Shown here: piece by piece, positions 8,245 through 16,612 of the stretch
How positions within the stretch are numbered: the first letter of the stretch is position 1
Layout of the letters: each line of letters opens with the position of its first letter
Assembly (NCBI GenBank): GCA_030682655.1
Contig: JAUXNU010000064.1
Span: forward strand, 21,509-85,508
Source of the DNA: Actinomycetota bacterium
GTDB taxonomy: Bacteria; Actinomycetota; Coriobacteriia; Anaerosomatales; JAUXNU01
Length of the DNA stretch: 64,000 nucleotides
Direction of reading: 5' to 3'
Program-made: the position numbers and the translations under genes
Notes under the pieces: model-generated
The model's input: only the letters and a program-made list of their open reading frames with translations
Told to the model about the DNA's origin: nothing
Database searches by the model: none

Positions 8245-8823
8245 ATGCCGACGCTTGGCGAGATCGTCCACATCAAAGCGGGCTACTCGTTTCGTTCCCG
8301 AATCGAGCGGGTTCCCGACGGCACAATCGCCGTCATCCAGGCGAGCGACGTCCCTGATAGCGGGTTCGTCGCCGTAGACGATCTTGCGCATATCGAGCCG
8401 GCCGAGGGACTTGGCGCCGAGTTTGTCGAGCCCGGCGACATTGTGATCACCACGCGGGGAGATTCCATCCGAGCGGCAGTCGTGCCCGCGACGCCCAGGC
8501 CCGCAATCATCGCGGCCCCGCTGTTGCGTTGTCGTGTGGCGAATGGCCACGTGATGCCCGAGTATCTTGCCTGGTATCTCAACCAGCCCAAAGTTGAGGC
8601 GACGCTCACTCGAAGCGCGGAGGGCACGAACATCAAGATGATTCGTCGAGCCGTGCTGGAGGCGCTCGAGATCGATGTGCCACCGTTCGAGCGACAGCAC
8701 ATCGTCGTCCAGTTGGCCGATCTTGCCGAGCGCGAGCACTCTTTGCAGTCCGAGCTTGAGATTCGTACAGGCCAGTTGCTTTCAGCCGTGATGATGCAGT
8801 TCGCCGAGGGAGGCGCTCGATGA
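8245..8823 (+). CDS. Half-length type I specificity subunit (single target-recognition domain)
   Basis: Encodes 192 aa. The ATG at 8245 has GGAGG six bases upstream; ATG 8239 is in frame but too close. The protein begins LGEIVHIKAGYSF, continues through one target-recognition domain and ends with the HsdS central-repeat pattern (PPFERQHIVVQLADLAERE, then a helix). This is one TRD plus one conserved helical region, half a normal HsdS. Half subunits are known to dimerise to recognise palindromic sites, or can act as modular partners. Its stop overlaps hsdM by 4 nt. A full HsdS lies downstream in the same operon, so the role of this half is unclear. Confidence 0.8.
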   Translation: MPTLGEIVHIKAGYSFRSRIERVPDGTIAVIQASDVPDSGFVAVDDLAHIEPAEGLGAEFVEPGDIVITTRGDSIRAAVVPATPRPAIIAAPLLRCRVANGHVMPEYLAWYLNQPKVEATLTRSAEGTNIKMIRRAVLEALEIDVPPFERQHIVVQLADLAEREHSLQSELEIRTGQLLSAVMMQFAEGGAR

Positions 8824-10328
8824 CCAAGATCCGCCAGAAAGACGTGAATGACGCCGCGTGGGCCGCATGTGACACGTTCCGTGGCGCCGTCGACCCAGCA
8901 CAGTACAAGGACTACATCCTGGTCATGTTGTTCCTCAAGTACGTGTCCGACGCATGGCTCGAACACTACGAGGGGTACCGGAAACAGTACGGGGAGGACG
9001 ACACGCGCATCTGCCGCAAACTCGAACGCGAGCGCTTTGTCCTGCCAGAAGGCGCGAGCTACTACGACCTCTACAAGCAGCGAACTGCCGACAACATCGG
9101 TGAGATCATCAATATCGCGCTCGACGCGATCGAGGACACGAACAAGCTCAAGCTCGACGGTGTGTTCCGCAACATCGACTTCAACAGCGAGGCGAACCTC
9201 GGCAAGACGAGAGACCGGAACCGTCGGCTCAAGATGCTGCTCGAGGACTTCCACAAGCCCGAACTCGACATGAGTCCGAGCCGTGTGTCTGAGGACGTCA
9301 TAGGAAACACCTACATCTATCTGATTGAACGATTCGCCACCGACGCGGGCAAGAAGGCCGGTGAGTTCTACACGCCGCACGCGGTCTCCCAACTTGTGGC
9401 CAAGCTGGCAGCGCCCAAGCCAGGAAACGAGATATGCGACCCGACGTGCGGTTCAGGTGGTCTCCTCATCGAGGCGGCGAGGGAGGTTGGCGGCAGAGAC
9501 TTCGCGCTCTGCGGCATGGAGGTCAACGGCTCAACATGGGCGCTCGCCCGTATGAACATGTTCCTGCATGGTTTCGACAGCGCCCGCATTGACTGGTGCA
9601 ACACGCTCGCGAGCCCAACGCTCGTGGAAGACGACCGTCTCATGCGCTTCGACGTCGTTGTGGCCAACCCGCCGTTCTCGTTGGACAAGTGGGGTGCCGA
9701 GGAAGCTGGTGGCGACCGCTACAACCGCTTCTGGCGGGGGATTCCGCCCAAGAGCAAGGGCGACTGGGCGTTCATCACGCACATGGTCGAGGTTGCCCGT
9801 GAGCGTGAGGGTCGCGTGGCGGTCGTGGTACCGCACGGCGTGCTCTTTCGAGGGCAGGCCGAGAAGCGCATTCGTCAGCACATGATCGAGGAGAACCTGC
9901 TCGACGCGGTGATAGGGCTACCCGGCAACCTGTTTCCCACGACCGGCATCCCAGTCGCCATCCTCGTGTTCGATCGCGCCCGCGAGAAGGGTGGCTCGCG
10001 AGAGCAGTGCACGGATGTTGTCTTCATCGATGCGAGCAAGGAATTCATTCCGGGCAAGAGTCGCAACACCCTCGCCCCCGAGCACATCACGCGTGTCATC
10101 GACACGTACCGCTCGCGCAGTGGTGTGGACAAGTATGCCTACGTGGCTACTGCCGAGGAGATCGTTGAGAACGACTTCAACCTAAATATCCCTCGCTACG
10201 TTGACACGTACGAGGAGCCCGAGCCGATCGATATCGTGGCGGTGCAGACGGAGATCGAGGAGCTGGAAGGTGAGCTTGCCGAGGTCCGCGGCAAGATGAA
10301 GGCAATCATCAAGGAGATGCTCTCATGA
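8820..10328 (+). CDS. hsdM: Type I restriction-modification DNA methyltransferase subunit
   Basis: Encodes 502 aa, the N6-adenine methyltransferase (M) subunit. An N-terminal helical HsdM_N region (about 1-150, with QKDVNDAAWAACDTFRG) precedes the methyltransferase core. The SAM-binding motif DPTCGSGGLLIEA lies near residue 207, the catalytic NPPF near 283, and a coiled C-terminus (about 470-500) probably contacts HsdS. The ATG overlaps the upstream half-S stop, and its stop overlaps dinD. With HsdS it methylates host DNA; with HsdR it forms the restriction complex. Confidence 0.95.
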   Translation: MTKIRQKDVNDAAWAACDTFRGAVDPAQYKDYILVMLFLKYVSDAWLEHYEGYRKQYGEDDTRICRKLERERFVLPEGASYYDLYKQRTADNIGEIINIALDAIEDTNKLKLDGVFRNIDFNSEANLGKTRDRNRRLKMLLEDFHKPELDMSPSRVSEDVIGNTYIYLIERFATDAGKKAGEFYTPHAVSQLVAKLAAPKPGNEICDPTCGSGGLLIEAAREVGGRDFALCGMEVNGSTWALARMNMFLHGFDSARIDWCNTLASPTLVEDDRLMRFDVVVANPPFSLDKWGAEEAGGDRYNRFWRGIPPKSKGDWAFITHMVEVAREREGRVAVVVPHGVLFRGQAEKRIRQHMIEENLLDAVIGLPGNLFPTTGIPVAILVFDRAREKGGSREQCTDVVFIDASKEFIPGKSRNTLAPEHITRVIDTYRSRSGVDKYAYVATAEEIVENDFNLNIPRYVDTYEEPEPIDIVAVQTEIEELEGELAEVRGKMKAIIKEMLS

Positions 10329-11173
10329 GTGCCGAGGAAGTCGAGCGCACGCACCACGTGACGTTCGAGTCGCTGAAGCATGTAGACGAGGCCGGCGTCG
10401 AGTACTGGTTCGCGCGCGAACTGCAGCCGGTGCTGGAGTACGGCACGTGGGACAAGTTCAAGTGTGTGGTCGAGAAGGCGATTTCCGCCGCCGAACGCTC
10501 GGAAATGCCTGTTCAAGAGCATTTTTCCCATGTGGGAAAAATGGTCGAGCTTGGCGCGGGTGCCACACGTGAGATCGAGGACTTCAAGCTCTCGCGCTAC
10601 GCGTGCTATCTCATCGTCCAGAATGGCGATCCCACCAAGCCGGTCATCGCCAACGGGCAGACATACTTCGCAATCCAGACGAGGCGGACCGAACTCGCCG
10701 ATGATGAGCGATTCCGCGAGCTGACCGAGGACCAGAAGCGCGTCTTCTTGCGTGACGAGGTTCGCGAGCACAACAAGCAGCTTGTCGAGACCGCGCAGCG
10801 AGCGGGCGTCGAGACGCCCAGGGACTTCGCCATCTTCCAGGACCACGGATACCGCGGTCTGTATGGAGGGCTTGGTGCTCGCGACATTCACAGTCGCAAA
10901 GGGCTCAAGAAGCGCGAGACCATTCTCGACCACATGGGGAGCACCGAGCTAGCCGCGAATCTCTTCCGCGCGACGCAGGCCGGGGAGAAGCTTCGCCGGG
11001 ACGAAGTCACGGACAAGGCCGAAGCGAACGAGACGCATTTCGAGGTAGGCAAGCGGGTGAGACAAACGATCGCTGACATTGGCGGCGAGATGCCGGAGGA
11101 TCTGCCCACTCCCGACCGCAGCGTCAAGGAACTCGAGCGCGAGCGGAAGTCGCTGGAGGGCGACGATGAATAG
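10325..11173 (+). CDS. dinD: DNA damage-inducible protein D (DinD-like)
   Basis: Encodes 282 aa. It matches DinD in layout: an N-terminal BRO-N-like region (VEYWFARELQPVLEY... and SRYACYLIVQNGDPTK) and a C-terminal part with a DHMGSTELAANLFRATQ-type segment. In E. coli DinD is SOS-induced and antagonises RecA filaments. DinD genes are often embedded in type I restriction operons, as here between hsdM (4-nt overlap) and hsdS (8-nt overlap). I see no LexA box of its own because it lies inside the operon. Its function in this setting is inferred, perhaps modulating RecA during restriction. Confidence 0.85.
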   Translation: MSAEEVERTHHVTFESLKHVDEAGVEYWFARELQPVLEYGTWDKFKCVVEKAISAAERSEMPVQEHFSHVGKMVELGAGATREIEDFKLSRYACYLIVQNGDPTKPVIANGQTYFAIQTRRTELADDERFRELTEDQKRVFLRDEVREHNKQLVETAQRAGVETPRDFAIFQDHGYRGLYGGLGARDIHSRKGLKKRETILDHMGSTELAANLFRATQAGEKLRRDEVTDKAEANETHFEVGKRVRQTIADIGGEMPEDLPTPDRSVKELERERKSLEGDDE

Positions 11174-12359
11174 GGACTGGCCGACGGTGAGGCTTGGGGA
11201 ACTTCTCAGTGAACCGATTCGCAATGGATACTCGCCGGTCTGTGGTGACATTCCAACAGGGCGCTGGGTCCTTGGTCTGGGGGCACTTGGTGAGAACGGA
11301 ATCATTGTCTCCGGAATCAAGCCCGCTCCGCCCGACGACCCCTCGGTCGCCCGCACCGAGCTGAGAGTAGGTGACTTTCTAGTCAGCCGCTCAAACACCC
11401 GTGGCAAGGTCGGACTTGTGGCGCTGTGGCGCGATCAAGTGGCGGCCTGCTCCTATCCGGACTTGATGATGCGCTTCAGGGTGGACGCGAGCCGCGTCGA
11501 TCTCGACTACCTCGAGGCCTACTTGCGATCACCCATGGCTCGGCACCATCTGCAACGGGCCGCCGCGGGCACTAGCGGCAGCATGGTCAAGATCAACAGG
11601 CGTGCCGTCGAGACACTCGAAGTGCCTCTACCTTCCCTCGCCGAACAGCATCGCATCGCCAACATCCTCTCAACATGGGATATGGCCATTGAGAAGACCG
11701 AGCGGCTCATCAAGGCCAAACGCACAGGAATCGTTGGGTTGGCGCGCGCCACCGCGGGAGACGGCGGAGGACTCCAGGTACGCCTGGGTGAGATATGCAC
11801 CATCTCGAAAGGCGTGGGTCTCTCGAAGGACGCGTTGGACCCCGCCGGTACTCACGCGTGCATCCTGTATGGAGAGCTCCACACGGTGTACGGCGAGGTC
11901 GTCACTGAGATTCGCAGTCGGACCAACCTCCTTGAAGGAACACGCTCAGAACGCGGAGACGTTCTCATCCCGAGTTCTTCCGAGACGGCCGAGGATCTGG
12001 CCAACGCGACTGCGCTGCTGCAGGACGGTGTGCTTCTAGGTGGCGACATCAACATTCTGCGACCGAAGAATCCCTGTGAGTACGATGCGGAGTACTTGGC
12101 GTATACCCTCACGCATGTGAACCGCAAGGACATCGTTCGACTTGCCCAAGGCCATTCGGTTGTCCATCTCTACGGTCGCGACATCTCCCGAGTCGAGGTC
12201 AGTCTGCCTGACATCGAAAGGCAGGCCGAGGTCGCACGCGCCCTCAGGGTTGGTCAGCAGGAGGTAGAGCTGCTGAGACAGCTGGTTTCTGAGTACAAGA
12301 GACAGCGTGATGCGTTGATGCAGACGCTATTCTCCGGAGGGGGCGGGCGGGCGTCATGA
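11166..12359 (+). CDS. hsdS: Type I restriction specificity subunit (two target-recognition domains)
   Basis: Encodes 397 aa from ATG 11166, with GGAGGG upstream inside the end of dinD. TRD1 spans about residues 1-150 and ends in the conserved PLPSLAEQHRIANILSTWD helix region. TRD2 runs about 205-355 and ends with the second repeat (SLPDIERQAEVARAL and a helix). This is the standard full-length architecture for recognising a bipartite site. Its stop overlaps the hsdR start (ATGA). The recognition sequence cannot be predicted by eye. Confidence 0.92.
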   Translation: MNRDWPTVRLGELLSEPIRNGYSPVCGDIPTGRWVLGLGALGENGIIVSGIKPAPPDDPSVARTELRVGDFLVSRSNTRGKVGLVALWRDQVAACSYPDLMMRFRVDASRVDLDYLEAYLRSPMARHHLQRAAAGTSGSMVKINRRAVETLEVPLPSLAEQHRIANILSTWDMAIEKTERLIKAKRTGIVGLARATAGDGGGLQVRLGEICTISKGVGLSKDALDPAGTHACILYGELHTVYGEVVTEIRSRTNLLEGTRSERGDVLIPSSSETAEDLANATALLQDGVLLGGDINILRPKNPCEYDAEYLAYTLTHVNRKDIVRLAQGHSVVHLYGRDISRVEVSLPDIERQAEVARALRVGQQEVELLRQLVSEYKRQRDALMQTLFSGGGGRAS

Positions 12360-15300
12360 CCCCCTTCGCCTTCAATGAGGAGCATCTCTCCCAGATTCCG
12401 GCGCTCCAGCTCCTGATGTCGCTCGGCTACGAGTGCCTGTCGCCCGAGCAGGCGCTCGCCCTGCGCGGCGGTCGCCTCGGCAACGTGATTCTCGAAGACG
12501 TTCTGCGCGAGCAGATCAAGAGCCTCAACCGCATTGCCTACAAGGGCGGTGACTATCTCTTCAGCGAGGAGAACGTGCAGTCTGCAATTCAGCGCCTCAA
12601 GAGCGTGAAGTTCGACGGACTGCAACGTATCAACGAGGCTGTCTACGACCTCCTCACGTTGGGCACCACGCTCGAACAGACGATCGAGGGCGACTCCCGC
12701 AGCTTCAACCTTCGCTACATCGACTGGGAGAACCCAGGCAACAACGTCTACCACGTCTCTGCGGAGTTCGCCGTCGAGCGCACGCGCACCCCGGACACCG
12801 CGCGCCCGGACATCGTGCTCTTTGTCAACGGCATCCCGCTCGCGGTCATCGAGTGCAAGTCGCCATCGACCGATCTTGCACAGGCGATCTCGCAGCAGAT
12901 ACGGAACCAGAATCTCGAGTACATCCCGCAGCTCTTCGCGTTCGCGCAGCTTCTGCTCGCTGTGAACAAGAACGAAGCGAGATACGCGACCGTAGGCTCA
13001 TCGGCATCGTTTTGGGGTCTGTGGCGGGAAGAGGACGACGACACGGACACAGTGGCCGAAATCGTGCACGCCCCGCTGAACCCGGAACAGATCGACGCTC
13101 TGTTCTCGGGTGAGTTTGCATCAGCTCGGCGGCACTTCGAGGAACTTGAGGCGGCGGGGCAGCGTGAAGTCACGGTGCAAGACGAGGCGCTCTACCACCT
13201 GTGTCGACCCGAACGCCTGCTTGAGCTGGCGTATCGCTTCACACTGTTCGAGGGTGGCGAGAAGCGCATTGCGCGCTATCAGCAGTACTTCGTGGTCAAG
13301 TCGACGCTGGCTCGCGTGAAGCGGTTCGATGAAAGTGGCGCGCGAAGCGGCGGCATGATCTGGCAAACACAAGGCTCCGGCAAGTCGCTCACGATGGTGA
13401 TGCTCGCGCGCAACCTTGCACTCGATTCCGAGATCGCCAATCCACGAATCGTTCTCGTGACAGATCGTGACGACCTCGACAAGCAGCTGAAGAACACGTT
13501 CGCCGCGTGTGGGCTCACTCCTCGGCGGGCTACATCCGGTCGCAACTTGCTCAAGCTCGTCTCGGAGACAGACGCCGCGATCATCACCACGCTCGTCCAC
13601 AAGTTTGTGGGCGCGCTTGAGAGCAACCGGTACGTGAACGACTCGCCCGATGTGTTCGTGTTGGTAGACGAGAGCCACCGCACGCAATTTGGCAGTCATG
13701 CTGCCAAGATGCGGCAGATGTTCCCGCGGGGCTGCTATCTGGGGTTCACGGGCACGCCACTCATGAAGAAGGAGAAGAACAACTTCCTCAAGTTCGGCGG
13801 ACTCATCGATCCGTCGTACTCGATGAGGCAGGCGGTCGAGGATCAGGCTGTGGTGCCCCTGCTCTATGAGGGCCGACATGTGGTGATGGGGCAGGATCAG
13901 CGCGCGATCGACACGTGGTTCGAGCGATACACCCAGGATCTGGCCGAAGAGCAGGTCGCGGACCTCAAGAAGAAGTACGCGCGTGCAAACATGCTCTCGC
14001 GGGCCGATCGGGTGATCTACATGCGTGCCTTCGACATCAGCGAGCACTTCTGTGCGAACTGGCAGGGTACCGGCTTCAAGGCTCAGCTGGTGGCGCCAAC
14101 GAAGGCCGACGCCCTTTCCTACAAGCGCTATCTCGATGAGTTGGGTCAGGTCACGAGCCAAGTGGTCATCTCGGGTCCTGACACGCGCGAGGGCTGGTCC
14201 GATCCCGCAGAGGAGCCGACCGACGAGGTGATCCGCTTCTGGAACTCGATGATGGCCAAGTATGGCGACGAGGCCACCTACAACGAGCGCGTCATCGATC
14301 AGTTCAAGAACTCGGACGATCCCGAGCTTCTCATCGTCGTTCACAAGTTGCTCACCGGATTCGACGCGCCGCGAAACACCGTGCTCTATCTGTGCCGCAG
14401 TCTGCGGGAGCACACGTTGCTTCAGGCCATCGCACGCGTGAACCGGGTCTTCGAGGGCAAGGAATTTGGCTACGTCGTCGACTACGAGGGTGCGCTCGGA
14501 GAGCTCGACCAGGCACTCGCGATGTACGATGCGCTCGACGGCTTCGATGAGGCTGACCTCACGGGCACGATTGCCTCGGTCAATGCCGAGATATCCAAGC
14601 TTCCACAGAGGCACGCCGACCTGCTCGGTCTGTTCAAGACGGTGCGCAATGCCTACGACGAGGAAGCCTACGAGATCTTCCTTGCGGACAGAGCGACCCG
14701 TGATGACTTCTACGAACGTCTCTCGGCGTACGCGCGGACTCTGGCCGTCGCGCTCTCCTCGGAATCGTTCGTCGTGGAGACCGATCCGGACAAGGTGTGG
14801 GCATACAAGGCCGACCTCAGGCGGTTTGAGAAGCTCAGACAGGCCGTGCGGTTCCGCTTCGCGGAATCAGTGGACTACCGCCAGTACGAGCCGCGCATCA
14901 AGAAGCTGCTCGACACGCACATTCATGCCGACGAGGTCATCACGCTCAATGAGCCCGTGAACATCTTTGACGAGGCTCAATTCGATGAGCTCAAGCAAGC
15001 GCGTGGTGTGGCGGAAGGGAAGCGCCCGGCGGCACTTGCGGATGCGATCGCGCACGCGACCAAGCGCGCCATCGCAGAGCGGATGGATGAGGACCCGGCT
15101 CTCTACGAGCGGTTCTCGGAGATGATTCAGCGCGCTATCGATGACTTTCTGGCCAGGCGACTGAGCGAGACTGAGTACCTGGCGACAGTCGTTGATATTC
15201 GGCACAAGGTTGTGGTGGGCCAGCACGAGGACGTGCCGACCGCCATCGAGAACGACGAGGCTGCGATGGCGTACTTCGGTGTGGTGCGCCGGGTGCTCGA

Positions 15301-15556
15301 CACTGCTGGCAAAGATGGGGTGGATTTGGATGATGTGGGCGCTGATGCGGCCCTGGCCATCCGCAAGATTTTCGCGCGCAACGAGAAGGTACGGTTCTGC
15401 GACGACATGGACGCGCAGAATCGTGTTCGCAACGAGATCGATGACTACCTGTACGACGTCGTTGGAGATGAGCGGGGTGTCCACCTCGATCCTGATGCTC
15501 ATGACGAGGTGATCGAGTGTGTCATGCGCGTGGCACAGACCAGGGCGGCGCGCTAG
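12356..15556 (+). CDS. hsdR: Type I restriction endonuclease/translocase subunit
   Basis: Encodes 1066 aa, the usual size of HsdR. The N-terminal PD-(D/E)XK nuclease has its core at IECKS (E166, K168) after RPDIVLFVNGIPLA. The SF2 helicase has Walker A TQGSGKS (about 339-345), DESH (about 438), and a later motif TGFDAPR. A long helical C-terminus would contact HsdM. It cuts unmodified DNA after ATP-driven translocation. The reading frame is intact, so the system looks active. It is followed with no gap by a DUF45 gene. Confidence 0.95.
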   Translation: MTPFAFNEEHLSQIPALQLLMSLGYECLSPEQALALRGGRLGNVILEDVLREQIKSLNRIAYKGGDYLFSEENVQSAIQRLKSVKFDGLQRINEAVYDLLTLGTTLEQTIEGDSRSFNLRYIDWENPGNNVYHVSAEFAVERTRTPDTARPDIVLFVNGIPLAVIECKSPSTDLAQAISQQIRNQNLEYIPQLFAFAQLLLAVNKNEARYATVGSSASFWGLWREEDDDTDTVAEIVHAPLNPEQIDALFSGEFASARRHFEELEAAGQREVTVQDEALYHLCRPERLLELAYRFTLFEGGEKRIARYQQYFVVKSTLARVKRFDESGARSGGMIWQTQGSGKSLTMVMLARNLALDSEIANPRIVLVTDRDDLDKQLKNTFAACGLTPRRATSGRNLLKLVSETDAAIITTLVHKFVGALESNRYVNDSPDVFVLVDESHRTQFGSHAAKMRQMFPRGCYLGFTGTPLMKKEKNNFLKFGGLIDPSYSMRQAVEDQAVVPLLYEGRHVVMGQDQRAIDTWFERYTQDLAEEQVADLKKKYARANMLSRADRVIYMRAFDISEHFCANWQGTGFKAQLVAPTKADALSYKRYLDELGQVTSQVVISGPDTREGWSDPAEEPTDEVIRFWNSMMAKYGDEATYNERVIDQFKNSDDPELLIVVHKLLTGFDAPRNTVLYLCRSLREHTLLQAIARVNRVFEGKEFGYVVDYEGALGELDQALAMYDALDGFDEADLTGTIASVNAEISKLPQRHADLLGLFKTVRNAYDEEAYEIFLADRATRDDFYERLSAYARTLAVALSSESFVVETDPDKVWAYKADLRRFEKLRQAVRFRFAESVDYRQYEPRIKKLLDTHIHADEVITLNEPVNIFDEAQFDELKQARGVAEGKRPAALADAIAHATKRAIAERMDEDPALYERFSEMIQRAIDDFLARRLSETEYLATVVDIRHKVVVGQHEDVPTAIENDEAAMAYFGVVRRVLDTAGKDGVDLDDVGADAALAIRKIFARNEKVRFCDDMDAQNRVRNEIDDYLYDVVGDERGVHLDPDAHDEVIECVMRVAQTRAAR

Positions 15557-16270
15557 ATGGAGCCGCGCGGGGACATCACCTACGGCGGGCGGCGCATGGG
15601 CTTCGAGGTGTTCCATGCTGACCGCCAGACGCTTGAGATCGCCGTGCATCCGGACGGATCAGTGGTGGTCACCGCGCCGCTCGGCTCGGTGTATGCCGAC
15701 ATACACGAACGCGTTGCCAAGCGTGCTCGCTGGATAGCCGCCCAACAAGCCTACTTCGAACAGTTCTCACCTCGGACTCCCCCGCGGCGCTTCGTGAGCG
15801 GGGAATCGCATCTGTATCTAGGACGGCGCTATCGGCTCAAGGTCTCCTCGGCGGAGACGGATGGCGTCAAGCTCGTTGGCGGGCGCTTTGTCGTGGAGGT
15901 CAGGGGGGAAGTCAGTCCTGAGAGGGTCGAGATGCTGCTTCGCCGATGGTATGCGGAGAAGGCGCAGGAACGCCTGTCTGAGCGATTCGATGCATGCTGG
16001 GGCCGTTTCGAGACGCGAGCGACGCGGAACAGGCCGCAGCTTCGGATTCGGCGCTTGCGTTCGCGGTGGGGGAGCATGTCGTCGAGTGGGATTCTGACAC
16101 TGAACGTGGATCTCGTGCGGGCACCTACCGAGTGCATCGACTATGTGATCAATCACGAGCTGTGTCATCTGGAGCATGCGGATCACGGACCGGCGTTTCG
16201 AGCGCTTCTGGAGCAAGTGCTGCCGGATTGGGAACGGCGCAAGCACAGGCTGGAGATGACCATGGCCTAG
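15557..16270 (+). CDS. YgjP-like (DUF45/WLM) zinc metallopeptidase-fold protein
   Basis: Encodes 237 aa, beginning at the ATG directly after the hsdR stop. The C-terminal half has the signature RRLRSRWGSMSSSG...LNVDLVRAP and the zinc motif HELCH (H200, E201, H204) followed by HADHG. This is the YgjP-like metallopeptidase family (UPF0758-unrelated DUF45). The N-terminal part is a beta-rich YgjP domain. Genes of this family commonly end type I restriction operons; their role there is unknown. The abutting arrangement argues that it is translated with hsdR. Confidence 0.85.
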   Translation: MEPRGDITYGGRRMGFEVFHADRQTLEIAVHPDGSVVVTAPLGSVYADIHERVAKRARWIAAQQAYFEQFSPRTPPRRFVSGESHLYLGRRYRLKVSSAETDGVKLVGGRFVVEVRGEVSPERVEMLLRRWYAEKAQERLSERFDACWGRFETRATRNRPQLRIRRLRSRWGSMSSSGILTLNVDLVRAPTECIDYVINHELCHLEHADHGPAFRALLEQVLPDWERRKHRLEMTMA

Positions 16271-16353
16271 AGGCCGAGGTCTGATTTCGGCGAGTGCGCC
16301 GGACTTCGCCGCCGGGTTGAGCGGCTGTGGACACCCACGGTTGGGAGGTCGAC

Positions 16354-16596
16354 ATGAGGGCCAAGGTTCGGCGGTGTGGCAACGGCGTTGCTGTGAGGAT
16401 ACCCACGCACCTTGCCGAGCAGGTGGGGCTTGCTGACGACTCGGATGTCGAGTTGCGCCTCGTATGCGGAGGTCTGCTGGTCATGCCCGCGTCGTCGCGG
16501 TCTGTGCTCCTTGACACGCTGCTCGATGGCGTCACCGATGAGAACTGTCATGGCGAGAGTGATACGGGTGCGTCGGAGGGCCGGGAGGCGTGGTAG
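16354..16596 (+). CDS. MazE/AbrB-type antitoxin without adjacent toxin
   Basis: Encodes 80 aa from ATG 16354, with GGGAGG five bases upstream (an in-frame GTG further upstream lacks such a site). The N-terminus KVRRCGNGVAVRIP...LAEQVGL is the swapped-hairpin AbrB/MazE DNA-binding domain. The tail ENCHGESDTGASEGREAW matches the MazE region that wraps MazF. The gene is thus full length, yet no mazF follows: 17 nt later comes the convergent end of mqnE. It may be an orphan antitoxin, a remnant of a lost pair, or a regulator of the island. Confidence 0.8.
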   Translation: MRAKVRRCGNGVAVRIPTHLAEQVGLADDSDVELRLVCGGLLVMPASSRSVLLDTLLDGVTDENCHGESDTGASEGREAW

Positions 16597-16612
16597 CGGC
16601 CCGCTCGCCTCG

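Noticed and set aside
8079..16612. Prophage or IS-borne restriction island
   Set aside because: No integrase, transposase, tRNA target or terminal repeat is visible at either end, so the mobilising mechanism is unknown although insertion is likely.
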